Positions 34,734-42,492 of a DNA stretch of 64,000 nucleotides are shown here, one piece after another. The DNA is from Oleiharenicola lentus (GTDB taxonomy: Bacteria > Verrucomicrobiota > Verrucomicrobiia > Opitutales > Opitutaceae). Position 1 is the first letter of the stretch. Each line of letters begins with the position of its first letter. A program made the position numbers and the translations under genes. The DNA is taken from assembly GCF_004118375.1 (NCBI RefSeq), contig NZ_SDHX01000002.1:609001-673000 (forward strand). Reading direction: 5' to 3'. Under the pieces are notes generated by a model. The model searched no databases. It saw nothing but the letters and a program-made list of their open reading frames with translations, and had not been told where the DNA came from.

Positions 34734-34838
34734 ACCACACCCCGGCGCTGCGCGCCCCCCTCGCCAGAGGGGATTTTCTGCCCGCAGGGTTTTTATCCAC
34801 CTGGAGAGGGGTGCCCGTCAGGGCGGGGTGTGGCGCTC
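34734..34838. repeat. GC-rich dyad between batD and the NUDIX gene
   Basis: An arm at 34734-34771 (CACACCCCGG, CGCTGCGCGC, CCCCCTC) is imperfectly complementary to an arm at 34805-34838 (GAGAGGGGTG, CCCGTCAGGG, CGGGGTGTGG). The convergent genes end here, and the right arm overlaps the last codons of the NUDIX gene. It could serve as a bidirectional terminator. Confidence 0.5.
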
Positions 34839-35372
34839 CGTCTTCCGCACCAGCCGCGCCAATGACTCCTCCGGATTCAACCGCGCCACATCCTCCAGCC
34901 GCACCCACGCGAGATCCTTGGACTCGCTGCTGATTTGCAGCGGCTCCGCCGGGTCGGCCTCGATCAGGAAGCGCACGTCAAAGTGCCAGTGCTCCGGCTC
35001 GGCCCCGCGCGCCGGGATCCGATGACGGTCCACATCAAACACCTCCGGCGATGCCAAGCGCAGCCGCGCAAGCCCGGACTCCTCCTGCGCCTCCCGCATC
35101 GCCGCCAATGCCAGGTCAGCCTCGCCGTCCACATGCCCGCCGAGCTGGAGCCAGCGGTCGAGTTTGCGGTGGTGCGTCAACAAAGTGCGGGTGCGCGCCG
35201 CGTCCACGATCCAGGCCGACGCCGTGAGATGCCCGTCGAGACAGGTGCGCCCCAGGCAGTCCGGGTGCGCTGCCATGAACGGAAAATATTCCGCCAGCAT
35301 CGCGGCCTCGTGTCCGGCCTCGGCGCGGATCTCGTACCGGCGCAGCAGCGCGATGGTGTCGGCCAACGTCAT
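34818..35372 (-). CDS. NUDIX hydrolase
   Basis: A 184-residue NUDIX-fold protein that probably hydrolyses a nucleoside diphosphate derivative. The box is present in slightly altered spacing: LGGHVDGE at 77-84 followed by REAQEESGL (93-101), keeping the REUxEExGU catalytic helix. The first 70 residues (ending LLTHHRKLDRWLQL) resemble the subgroup with a helical lead. The ATG at 35372 overlaps the stop of the upstream LOG-family gene (ATGA), so the pair is coupled. Its last codons lie in a GC-rich repeat arm, so the C-terminal TERHTPP is probably repeat-derived. The substrate is unknown. Confidence 0.87.
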   Translation of the reverse strand: MTLADTIALLRRYEIRAEAGHEAAMLAEYFPFMAAHPDCLGRTCLDGHLTASAWIVDAARTRTLLTHHRKLDRWLQLGGHVDGEADLALAAMREAQEESGLARLRLASPEVFDVDRHRIPARGAEPEHWHFDVRFLIEADPAEPLQISSESKDLAWVRLEDVARLNPEESLARLVRKTERHTPP

Positions 35373-35950
35373 TTCGTGTCGAACCACTTTGCCTCCGCCT
35401 TCGCCCCGCGCGCGAGTTCGATCTGCGAGAAGATGTCGGGAATGGAGTCCGCCACGCGGAAAAGGTCCATGTTCGATGGCTTGAAGAATTTCTCGGCCAG
35501 CATCCGGTCAAATAGCCGGATCAGGTCGTCGTAAAAACCCTCCTGATTGTAGAACACGCAGGGCTTCTTCACGACATCAAGCTGCCGCAGCGTGAGGATC
35601 TCCATGATCTCCTCGAGCGTGCCCCACCCGCCGGGCAGCGTCACGAAGGCGTCGGCCCGCGTCTCCATCAGCAGCTTGCGCTCGCGCATGGTGATGACGG
35701 TCACCAGTTCGTCGGCCTCGTCGAAGGCCAGCTCGCGAGCTTTCATGAACTCAGGAATCACGCCGACCACGCGGCCGCCCGCAGACTTGGTGCCGCGTGC
35801 CACCGCCCCCATCAGGCCGGTCTTGCCGCCGCCATAAACGAGCCCCCAGCCGCGCGCCACGAGCTCGCGGCCCAGCTCCTCGGCGGCCGCCGCATACTTC
35901 GGATCAATCCGGTCGCTGGAAGAGCAATAGACACAGAGCAGTTTCTGCAT
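35369..35950 (-). CDS. LOG-family nucleoside monophosphate phosphoribohydrolase-like protein
   Basis: A 193-residue TIGR00730/LOG family protein, long annotated as lysine decarboxylase but known in plants and bacteria to release cytokinin-type bases from their 5'-monophosphates. The family motifs are present: VYGGGKTGLMG (38-48) and PGGWGTLEE (106-114), with the RERK at 89-92 before them. Start ATG 35948-35950 begins directly at the first strand (QKLLCVYCSSS). It is first in a two-gene unit with the NUDIX gene and divergent from gluQ across an ATTAGTG dyad element. Confidence 0.88.
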   Translation of the reverse strand: MQKLLCVYCSSSDRIDPKYAAAAEELGRELVARGWGLVYGGGKTGLMGAVARGTKSAGGRVVGVIPEFMKARELAFDEADELVTVITMRERKLLMETRADAFVTLPGGWGTLEEIMEILTLRQLDVVKKPCVFYNQEGFYDDLIRLFDRMLAEKFFKPSNMDLFRVADSIPDIFSQIELARGAKAEAKWFDTK

Positions 35951-35963
35951 GACCGGAGTCTGA

Positions 35964-36051
35964 AACCACTCCTCCGCACTAATCAGCACAAATTTGCGGA
36001 CCGTGATTGTCTGCCCGGAATTAGTGACCCATTAGTGTGGATGAGTGGTTA
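35964..36051. repeat. ATTAGTG dyad overlapping the gluQ start
   Basis: On the plus strand ATTAGTG recurs at 36020 and 36031 and as ATGAGTG at 36041, a period of 10-11 bases, ending in GTGGTTA. A complementary arm (AACCACT, CCTCCGC, ACTAATC) lies at 35964-35984. The element resembles the heptamer dyads but has a longer period. The GTG start codon of gluQ is inside its right arm. Confidence 0.6.
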
Positions 36052-36887
36052 ACTCCTCTTACATCGGCCGGCTGGCTCCTTCACCCACGGGGTTGCTGCA
36101 CCTCGGTCACGCCCGAACTTTCTGGATCGCCCAGCAGCGCGCCCGGGCCGCCGAGGGCAGGCTCTTCCTGCGCAACGACGACCTCGACCGCGCCCGCTGC
36201 CGGCCGGAGTTTGTCACCGCCATGATCGAGGACCTGCGCTGGTTCGGCTTCGCTTGGGAAGAGCCCATGATCACCCAAAGCGAACGCATTCCGCTCTTCC
36301 GCGCCGCACTCGCCCGGCTGCACGCCGGCGGCTTCATCTATCCCTGCGCTTGCAGCCGCAAGGACGTCCAGCAGGCCATCGCCGCCCCGCATGAAGGGGC
36401 TTTCAACGACGAGCCGCTCTACCCCGGCACGTGTCGCCCGGAAAACCTGCCTCCCGACTCCCGTCTCCGGTCGCCTGCCGCACCCGCACCAGGCGATGGA
36501 TTCAACTGGCGCTTCCGCGTGCCCGACGGCGAAACGCTCACCTTCCAAGACGGCCACGGTGGCGAACAGCGCGCGACCGCCGGCCACGACTTCGGCGACT
36601 TCCTCGTTTGGCGCAAAGACGACGTGCCCAGTTACCAGCTGGCCAGCGTGGTGGACGACGCGGATCTCGGGATCACCGAGGTCGTGCGCGGTGCCGATCT
36701 CATCAAATCCACCTTCCGCCAGCTGCTGCTGTTCCGCGCGCTCGGGTTCGCGATCCCGGCCTTTTGCCACTGCCCGCTCGTCACCGACGAATTCGGTGTC
36801 CGCCTTGCCAAGCGTCACGACGCCCTCGCGCTCCGCACGCTGCGCGAACACGGGCGCAAACCGGCGGAAATTCGTTCGGCATGGTGA
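36045..36887 (+). CDS. gluQ: Glutamyl-Q tRNA(Asp) synthetase
   Basis: A 280-residue truncated class I glutamyl-tRNA synthetase paralogue (GluQ/YadB) that attaches glutamate to the queuosine of tRNA(Asp). The HIGH motif is H19-L-G-H22 after RLAPSPTG, the KMSKS counterpart is RLAKR (263-267), and the zinc site is C101-x-C103, Y126 and C130. The anticodon-binding domain is absent, as expected for this family. Start: GTG 36045, chosen because homologues begin a few residues before the GRLAPSPTG motif; it lies inside a repeat arm and lacks a ribosome site. A host with GluQ should make queuosine. Confidence 0.9.
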   Translation: MVNSSYIGRLAPSPTGLLHLGHARTFWIAQQRARAAEGRLFLRNDDLDRARCRPEFVTAMIEDLRWFGFAWEEPMITQSERIPLFRAALARLHAGGFIYPCACSRKDVQQAIAAPHEGAFNDEPLYPGTCRPENLPPDSRLRSPAAPAPGDGFNWRFRVPDGETLTFQDGHGGEQRATAGHDFGDFLVWRKDDVPSYQLASVVDDADLGITEVVRGADLIKSTFRQLLLFRALGFAIPAFCHCPLVTDEFGVRLAKRHDALALRTLREHGRKPAEIRSAW

Positions 36888-36902
36888 GGCGGAGCCCGAT
36901 AT

Positions 36903-36918
36903 CCGGTCAAAAGACCGG
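36903..36918. terminator. Small hairpin after gluQ
   Basis: Arms CCGGTC and GACCGG around AAAA, 16 bases after the gluQ stop. It has no T tract, so termination is only a possibility. Nothing else is evident in the 232-base spacer up to the MFS gene. Confidence 0.35.
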
Positions 36919-37119
36919 CGGGCCAGCTTTCCCGCGAGCCTCACCGGAAGCGCTTGCCCCTCACCCGACCGAAGTCAGATTGCGCGGGGTGTGCGCAAGC
37001 CGTGAAACCGCAAACCGGGTGAGGATCGCCTCCAGGCGGCATCTGTGCCGGCTTGGATCAGCGAGCTGACAAACGCCCTTCGCCCCACCTCTTAAACCCC
37101 TGACCAAACGCTTCCCGAA

Positions 37120-38445
37120 ATGCAGTTCCTGCCCCGATTCCCCCTCGTGTTGAGCGAAAGCAAAAAACTGCGCCTGATCAGCATGACGGCGTTTTATTTC
37201 GCGCAAGGCCTGCCGATCGGCCTCTATTTGACCGCGGTCGCGGCCTGGGTTTCCAAAAACGGGGCCTCGGCCTCCGATGTCGCCTTTCTGGTCACCACCA
37301 CCTATCTGCCGTGGAGTTTCAAGTTTTTCGGCGCGGCCTTGATGGACCGTTACACTTATCTCGCGATGGGACGCCGCCGGATCTGGCTGATCGCCTCCCA
37401 ATTCCTGATGTTCATCGGCCTGCTGGTGGCTGCGCTGGCCAGCCCGGGCCCCGGGGACATCTCCGTGCTGGCCTATGTGGGCTTTGCGATCTTTGTCGGC
37501 AGCGCGATGCAGGATGTCGCGGTGGACGGTCTGGCCGTGGATTTGCTGCCCGATGAAGAACAAGGCACCGCCAGCGCCTTCATGTTTGCCGGGCAGGCCT
37601 TCGGCATCGCGATTGGCGCGGCCTTGGGCGGCACCCTGCTGGCGAGATATGGCTCCACGGTCACGTTCCTGGGTTTTGTTCCGCTCGTCGGTCTCACCTG
37701 CCTGCTGGCGATAATCTTGCGCGAGCGGACGGGCGAAAAGATCCTGCCGTGGACCACGGGCCAAGCCTCCCCGGCCACGCGCATGGTTGGCTCGATCAAC
37801 TGGCTGGCGATCCTCAAGATCACCCTGGTTTCGATGGTCAAGCGCGACAGTCTGTTCTTCCTCGCCGCCACGACGGTGGTCCGCACGACGAGCGGCATTT
37901 TCGTGGCTTTTTGGCCGGCCTACGCGACCACCAAAGCGAACTGGTCAACCCAGGATTACTCGGCGATGGTCGCGGTTGTCGGCCTGGTCGTTGCCACCAG
38001 CGGGATGGGGTTGGGGACCTTGCTCAATGCCAAGCTCGGCCCCCGCCGGGCGTGCATTTTCTCTGCCGGGCTTTACATCGTCCTCGGAGGTCTGCTTATC
38101 GCCCTGCCGCAGTTGGGCCTGCTGTGGGCCGGATTGATCGCGCTGTATGCCTTTTCTGACTCGACCAGCCTGCTCTTTACGATTTCCGGCAATCCGCTCC
38201 GGATGCGGCTGTCCGACAAGCGGGTGGCGGCCACTCAATTCACGATTTATAATTCGCTCGGCAATTTGCCGGTTCCGGCTGGCGCCTACCTCCTGGCCTG
38301 GACGACAGCTCAAGGCGGACAGACCATGACCATGACCACGGTGATCGGCCTGGCGATCATCGGGATGATTTTGATGTCCCTGCTCAGGATTGGCAACGTG
38401 GTCGACAACGTCCCCGAGAGCGGCCGGCCCCCACGGATGGACTGA
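37120..38445 (+). CDS. AmpG-like MFS transporter
   Basis: A 441-residue major facilitator protein with 12 predicted spans. The first span region FYFAQGLPIGL, the PWSFKFFGAALMDRY loop and QDVAVDGLAVDLL are the hallmark of the PAT/AmpG group (muropeptide permeases and related carriers), where the aspartates in span 4 and in the loop after span 2 are conserved. AmpG imports anhydromuropeptides from wall turnover; distant members carry acetyl-CoA or other solutes, so the substrate is uncertain. It stands alone, with the peptidase gene convergent at its 3' end. Confidence 0.87.
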   Translation: MQFLPRFPLVLSESKKLRLISMTAFYFAQGLPIGLYLTAVAAWVSKNGASASDVAFLVTTTYLPWSFKFFGAALMDRYTYLAMGRRRIWLIASQFLMFIGLLVAALASPGPGDISVLAYVGFAIFVGSAMQDVAVDGLAVDLLPDEEQGTASAFMFAGQAFGIAIGAALGGTLLARYGSTVTFLGFVPLVGLTCLLAIILRERTGEKILPWTTGQASPATRMVGSINWLAILKITLVSMVKRDSLFFLAATTVVRTTSGIFVAFWPAYATTKANWSTQDYSAMVAVVGLVVATSGMGLGTLLNAKLGPRRACIFSAGLYIVLGGLLIALPQLGLLWAGLIALYAFSDSTSLLFTISGNPLRMRLSDKRVAATQFTIYNSLGNLPVPAGAYLLAWTTAQGGQTMTMTTVIGLAIIGMILMSLLRIGNVVDNVPESGRPPRMD

Positions 38446-38452
38446 ACCCGTC

Positions 38453-38476
38453 CGGCCGGAGCATACGCGCCGGCCG
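38453..38476. terminator. Hairpin between convergent MFS and M32 peptidase genes
   Basis: Arms CGGCCGG and CCGGCCG are separated by ten bases, in the 37-base convergent gap. There are no T tracts; it may act in both directions. Confidence 0.35.
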
Positions 38477-38482
38477 TCGGGA

Positions 38483-39958
38483 TCAGCCCAAGTAACGCTC
38501 CCGCAGATGAGCGATGTGCCACTTGGCGTCCGCCGGCCGGCCCGTCGCCAGCTGCATGATCCTTGCCGGGGTCAGCGCGGCACCGTGCGCATGCACATTT
38601 TTGCGCAACCACTGCAAAAGGGGCGCGTAATCGCACCGCTCCAGAGCGGCCGCGACCTGCTTCCGCCGCCGCGCGGCCGCAAATAGCTGCGCGGCGTTGA
38701 TGTTTCCCAGGGTGTAGGTCGCGAAATAGCCCAGCCCGCCCATGCTCCAATGAATATCCTGCAGGCAGCCGCGACGGTCATCCGGTGGCGTCAGTCCGAA
38801 GAGATCGTGATATTCCTCCTTCCACAGCCCCGGCACATCCTTCACCGCCAGTTCACCCCGCACCAGACGGCGCTCGAGACCAAAACGCAGCAGGATGTGC
38901 AGATCATACGTCGCCTCGTCGGCCTCCACCCGAATGAAGCTGAACTCCGAACGCAGGATCTCCCGCATGAATTCATCCAGCTTCACCTTCCTCAGGTGCG
39001 GGAACAATTCCTGCGCCCGCGGCAGCCACTTTGTCCAAAACAGACGACTGCGGCCCACATGGTTCTCCCACAGCCTGCTCTGCGACTCATGGAGACCCAG
39101 CGACGCCGCTGAGCCGCCCGGAAGACCGAATTCGTGGCCGGGCAACCCCTGCTCATACAACCCGTGGCCCGCCTCGTGCATCACCCCGAAGAGCGACGAC
39201 AGAAATCGAGTCTCGTCATACCGTGTCGTCAGCCGCACATCGGCGGGACCGAGTGTGGTGCAAAAGGGATGGGCCGTGGTGTCGATGCGGCCCGCCCCGA
39301 AATCAAAGCCCAGGCTCTCCGCAATCTCACGGTTCAGGATCTGCTGCTGTTTGCAGGGATAATGCCCCTTGAGCACGCCCGGCCTCTGTTGCTTGGATTT
39401 CGCCACCGCCGCCCGGGCTAGTTCGGCCAATTGCGGCCTCATTTCCGCAAACAGCGCGGCCACTTCACGTGTCGTCGTGTCGCGCTCATACAAGTCCAGC
39501 AACGCGTCATACGGCTCGTCCTTATAACCGAATAATTCCGCTTTGCGCCGCGCAAGGCCGAGGATTTTTTCCAGATGCGGCGCAAACATCGCGAAATCGG
39601 ACTGCCGCCGCGCCTCGACCCACACGGCCTTCGCCCGGGTTGTGACCTGCTTTTCTTCCTCCACAAACCGCCGCGGCAACTTTGTCGCCCGGTCGATGAT
39701 GCGCCGCAATCCCTGCACGTTCGCCGCCTGTCTCTCATCTTCCGGCTTCTCCGCCTCCGCCCGCTCCAGCAGCTTCCGCGTCTTGCTTGAGGTTAGCAGT
39801 TCATGCGCCTTCCCGGTGAGATAGGACAGCTGCCGCGCGCGGTGCCCCAGCGCCTTCTCCGGCATGTAGGTCTCCTGATCCCAGCCCAGGACAGACTCCG
39901 CGGAGGTCAGCAATGCGACTTCAGCAGCAACCTCGCAGAGGGATTGGTAGGTGCTCAT
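38483..39958 (-). CDS. M32-family (Taq) metallocarboxypeptidase
   Basis: A 491-residue cytosolic zinc carboxypeptidase of family M32. The zinc motif is H261-E-A-G-H265 (MHEAGHGLYEQGLP), the third ligand and family signature is HESQSRLWEN, and other conserved blocks are DQETYMP near residue 27 and YFATYTLGNINAAQL near the end. It cleaves C-terminal residues from peptides with broad specificity. The ATG at 39958 overlaps the stop of the small membrane protein gene upstream (ATGA), so they are coupled. Length is normal for the family. Confidence 0.93.
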   Translation of the reverse strand: MSTYQSLCEVAAEVALLTSAESVLGWDQETYMPEKALGHRARQLSYLTGKAHELLTSSKTRKLLERAEAEKPEDERQAANVQGLRRIIDRATKLPRRFVEEEKQVTTRAKAVWVEARRQSDFAMFAPHLEKILGLARRKAELFGYKDEPYDALLDLYERDTTTREVAALFAEMRPQLAELARAAVAKSKQQRPGVLKGHYPCKQQQILNREIAESLGFDFGAGRIDTTAHPFCTTLGPADVRLTTRYDETRFLSSLFGVMHEAGHGLYEQGLPGHEFGLPGGSAASLGLHESQSRLWENHVGRSRLFWTKWLPRAQELFPHLRKVKLDEFMREILRSEFSFIRVEADEATYDLHILLRFGLERRLVRGELAVKDVPGLWKEEYHDLFGLTPPDDRRGCLQDIHWSMGGLGYFATYTLGNINAAQLFAAARRRKQVAAALERCDYAPLLQWLRKNVHAHGAALTPARIMQLATGRPADAKWHIAHLRERYLG

Positions 39959-40317
39959 GGTAGTGTTCCGTTGCTCCACGCCGCCGGCAAAATCGCCTCC
40001 GTGCCGTGGATGTAATTACGATAGTAGAGCCAAAATATCAGTCCGCCGAGGCCAAACAGGAACATGATTTCGCCCAGGCTGCCGGCCGTGGAACGGCTCG
40101 TGCGCCGCAGCGACTGCACGGTCCAGATGAGGCCCGGGGCGACGGCAAAGGCCACGAGCGAAGCGCCGAAGAGCACCATGCCCATGATGAAGAGCGTGCG
40201 CAGGAAATCGTCGCCGATGAGCTTCGCCTTGTAGGCGATAACCTCGTTGCAGAGGTTGAGCAGCAGCAGGCAGCACGGGAGCACGTAATGGCGTTCGAGG
40301 GCGGCGCGGACTTTCAT
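39955..40317 (-). CDS. Small three-span membrane protein of unknown function
   Basis: A 120-residue protein with hydrophobic segments at about 11-30, 43-67 and 83-99 (MFLFGLGGLIFWLYY). It begins MKVRAALERHYVLP. No family motif is recognised. It is translationally coupled to the M32 peptidase gene by a four-base overlap, and divergent from the tautomerase gene. The hydrophobicity pattern and coupling support a real gene. Confidence 0.72.
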   Translation of the reverse strand: MKVRAALERHYVLPCCLLLLNLCNEVIAYKAKLIGDDFLRTLFIMGMVLFGASLVAFAVAPGLIWTVQSLRRTSRSTAGSLGEIMFLFGLGGLIFWLYYRNYIHGTEAILPAAWSNGTLP

Positions 40318-40380
40318 CGGAATCGGTTAGTGACAGTCCCCGGGGGTGCTGGCAAACTCGACCTCGAAAAGGAGGCCGTC

Positions 40381-40725
40381 ATGCCCTACCTGAAAATCCA
40401 GACCAACCTGCCCCTGTCCAAGAAAGCTGAGCGCACCGTGCTGCGCACCGCCTCGACCCTCGTGGCCGAGGAACTCGACAAGCCCGAGGACTACGTGATG
40501 GTGGCCCTCCAGGCCAACACCCCCATGCTGTTCGCCGGCAGTGACGAACCGGTGGCTTTTCTCGAGCTCAAGGCCATCGGCCTGCCCGCCCGCAAAACCA
40601 AACGCCTCAGCGAGGCACTCTGCACCCTGATCGAGAGCCATCTCGGCATCTCGCCCAGCCGCGTCTATGTGAAGTTCATCACCGTGCCCCGCGGCATGTG
40701 GGGTTGGAAGGGCGACACGTTCTAG
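40381..40725 (+). CDS. MIF/tautomerase superfamily protein
   Basis: A 114-residue protein like the macrophage migration inhibitory factor family. The N-terminal proline (P2 after removal of Met), the catalytic base of tautomerases, is present in MPYLKIQTNLP. The length, the KPEDYVMVALQ strand and SPSRVYVKFITVPRGMWGW at the end all match bacterial MIF homologues. They catalyse keto-enol tautomerisation of phenylpyruvate-like compounds; the physiological role is unclear. A strong ribosome site AAGGAGG lies about 6 bases before the ATG, unlike most genes here. Its stop codon runs directly into a heptamer dyad. Confidence 0.88.
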   Translation: MPYLKIQTNLPLSKKAERTVLRTASTLVAEELDKPEDYVMVALQANTPMLFAGSDEPVAFLELKAIGLPARKTKRLSEALCTLIESHLGISPSRVYVKFITVPRGMWGWKGDTF

Positions 40726-40829
40726 ATTTTTGATTTTTGATTCTCGATTTTGGATTGGCCGCGCGTTCGGCCAGTGACGCCTCGTCGCTTGCCTAAATCT
40801 AAAATCGAGATTCTAAAATCGAAAATTCC
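40726..40829. repeat. Heptamer dyad between tautomerase and FmdB-like genes
   Basis: The left arm is ATTTTTG, ATTTTTG, ATTCTCG, ATTTTGG (40726-40753). The right arm is AAATCTA, AAATCGA, GATTCTA, AAATCGA, AAATTCC (40795-40829). The arms are complementary in large part around a GC-rich 41-base centre. The element begins at the base after the upstream stop and ends at the base before the next ATG. Confidence 0.8.
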
Positions 40830-41084
40830 ATGGCCACCTACCTCTACGAAACCGTCCCGCAGCGCCCGGATGCGCAGCCACGTCGCTTCGAGGTCGTCCA
40901 GAGCATGAAGGATGCCCCGCTGACCAAGCACCCCGACACCGGCGAACCCGTGCGGCGGGTGATCAGCGGCGGCTTCGGCTACATGGAGAAGGCCGGCCCG
41001 AAGGCCTCGCCCGCGCTCTCGGCTTCCGCGCCCTGCATGCCGGGTTGCGCCTGTCACAGCGGTCCGCGCCTGCCCGCGCCCTGA
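40830..41084 (+). CDS. FmdB-like protein with lost zinc ribbon
   Basis: An 84-residue protein matching the FmdB regulatory-protein family: MATYLYETV at the start, FEVVQSMKDAPL in the middle, and GEPVRRVISGGFG. In typical members the first two pairs of cysteines (YRC..CG and CP.CG) bind zinc. Here they are replaced (PQRPDAQPR and KHPDTG), so no zinc ribbon can form there. A new cysteine group CMPGCACHSG lies near the C-terminus. No ribosome site is seen, because a heptamer arm abuts the ATG. It is 13 bases upstream of the DUF5069 gene. Confidence 0.78.
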   Translation: MATYLYETVPQRPDAQPRRFEVVQSMKDAPLTKHPDTGEPVRRVISGGFGYMEKAGPKASPALSASAPCMPGCACHSGPRLPAP

Positions 41085-41097
41085 ATCCTGCCGCCCC

Positions 41098-41550
41098 ATG
41101 GTCAACTACCACACCCCGAACCTCACGCAGCACCCGCCGCGCAGCCCGCGCGTGCGCCTCGGCGGCTTTGCCCACCTGCCGCGCCTGATCGACAAGGCCC
41201 GCGCCACCATCGCCGGCACCCAGGGAGAATACATCTATGACTGCGCGATGGACGCCCGCTTCTGGGCATTCACCGGCCTCAAGGCCGACGCCTTTCTCGC
41301 CGAGGTGAAAACCGGCAAGTGCGATTACGACCTGCTGAACCATGTGCTCGCCGCCATGCAGCCCAAGCGCACGCCCAGTGAGATTGCCGCCTGGTCGGCG
41401 TGGCTGGAACAGCTGCCGCCCACCCTGCCTGCCGGCCGCGAATTCTTCAACCAGACCCACACCGCCATCGGCCCGCGTCGCGAGGACATTGCCTCCTGGT
41501 GCGACCTGCTCGACCTGGAGGATTTCGTGTCCTTCGGCGGGAAGTCGTGA
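41098..41550 (+). CDS. DUF5069 family protein
   Basis: A 150-residue cytoplasmic protein. Residues 15-75 (SPRVRLGGFAHLPRLIDKAR and GEYIYDCAMD) and the second half with WLEQLPPT match the DUF5069 family found in verrucomicrobia and planctomycetes. The function is unknown. It probably forms a transcription unit with the FmdB-like gene just upstream and ends at a heptamer dyad. Confidence 0.8.
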   Translation: MVNYHTPNLTQHPPRSPRVRLGGFAHLPRLIDKARATIAGTQGEYIYDCAMDARFWAFTGLKADAFLAEVKTGKCDYDLLNHVLAAMQPKRTPSEIAAWSAWLEQLPPTLPAGREFFNQTHTAIGPRREDIASWCDLLDLEDFVSFGGKS

Positions 41551-41552
41551 GG

Positions 41553-41726
41553 ATATTTTCGAGTTTCGATTCTGGATTTTCGATTGCCCCGGCCCGTTTG
41601 CAGAAGCCGTTGCCCCTGGGCTTGATCCCGCCGTCATTCAGCACGCTACCGGGAGTCCGGTTCGATCCGTGGGCACGGGGATCGAACCAGCCAATCGAAA
41701 ATCGAGAATCAAAAATCGAAAATCCT
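41553..41726. repeat. Heptamer dyad between convergent genes
   Basis: The left arm is ATATTTT, CGAGTTT, CGATTCT, GGATTTT, CGATTGC (41553-41587). The right arm is CAATCGA, AAATCGA, GAATCAA, AAATCGA, AAATCCT (41692-41726). The centre is GC-rich and includes a further hairpin with GGTTCGATCC and GGATCGAACC. The right arm overlaps the first two bases of the MazG-like stop codon on the minus strand. As a transcript it could form a long stem, possibly a terminator for both genes. Confidence 0.8.
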
Positions 41727-42099
41727 ACAGCTCGGTATATTTCTTCGCGCTGCCGCGCGCCTTCTCGACCGGATACTTGGCCGCGTTCTTGGCCAGCTTG
41801 GCCTCGATGGCCTTCGCGAGGTCGATACCCCCGATGTTCGCAAACTCCAGCGCGTAGATCACCACGTCGGCGATCTCGTCCTCGATCTGCTCGCGCTTCT
41901 TCGCGTCCGCCAGCGGCGCGGCCGAGTCCTTCGCCTCGGTCCACAGGAAATGCTCCATCAATTCGCCGGCCTCGGCGGCGAGCGCCATGCTGAGGTTTTT
42001 CGGCGAGTGAAACTGCTCCCAGTCGCGCTCCCGGGCAAAGGCCAGCACCCGCGCCCGGATCTCCCCCACCGTGGTCTGTGCATCGCTCATTGGCTTCAT
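41725..42099 (-). CDS. MazG-like nucleotide pyrophosphohydrolase
   Basis: A roughly 124-residue all-alpha NTP pyrophosphatase of the MazG/RS21-C6 (dCTPase-like) type. The metal motif is seen as AAEAGELMEHFLW (ExxE) and EDEIADVVIYAL (ExxD), in the normal spacing, and the SPKNLSMAL segment before it is also conserved. These enzymes hydrolyse non-canonical or dCTP-like nucleotides to monophosphates. Start: ATG 42099, with AGGG about eight bases upstream; ATG 42090 is the alternative. Confidence 0.88.
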   Translation of the reverse strand: MKPMSDAQTTVGEIRARVLAFARERDWEQFHSPKNLSMALAAEAGELMEHFLWTEAKDSAAPLADAKKREQIEDEIADVVIYALEFANIGGIDLAKAIEAKLAKNAAKYPVEKARGSAKKYTEL

Positions 42100-42492
42100 G
42101 GTTCGACCCTGCCGCCGAAACTGTTCCGGTGCAAGATTCGCCGCGATGACACGGTTGGCATGCTTCCGGCTTAAGATGTCACTTGAGGAACCGATGCTCC
42201 TGTGCATCCTCTTCATCACTCAACCCATGGCACCCGCCACTCCAGTCAAAGCCAACGCCGGCGCTTCGTTCACGAAGGCCGCCATGGGCTTTGACCTGCG
42301 CCGACAGGCGCAGCAGCAGTGTGCCCACGTGTCCATTTGGGTTAATAAACACACCGCTGCGGGCTGCCTGGCCTGACGCGATACCCCACCAAGGTAATCG
42401 CCCCCATCCAGGAGACCCGCCGGTGAAAACCGACGAGCCCGCCCGCGCGCGCCCATCCCTTTCCCCTCCCCTACCACCCGATTTTCCGTCCC
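42100..42492. other. Spacer upstream of hsp20 without a convincing gene
   Basis: A 393-base stretch between the MazG-like gene and the Hsp20 gene. A 60-codon frame at 42193-42376 starts MLLCILFITQP and ends WVNKHTAAGCLA, but shows no ribosome site or family pattern. It probably holds the promoters of the two divergent genes. No clear heat-shock inverted repeat (CIRCE-like) was found. Confidence 0.35.

Noticed and set aside
41655-41695. GGTTCGATCC resembling a tRNA T-loop (B box)
   Set aside because: It pairs with GGATCGAACC as part of a hairpin in the dyad centre; no acceptor, D or anticodon arms could be fitted.
42150-42175. TGGCATG...GGCT with sigma-54-like GG-N10-GC spacing upstream of hsp20
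   Set aside because: The -12 half is poor and the pattern is expected by chance in GC-rich DNA; no enhancer or activator site was seen.
42193-42376. A 60-codon frame with a hydrophobic start upstream of hsp20
   Set aside because: No ribosome site, no recognisable family and no supporting context; left as unassigned spacer.
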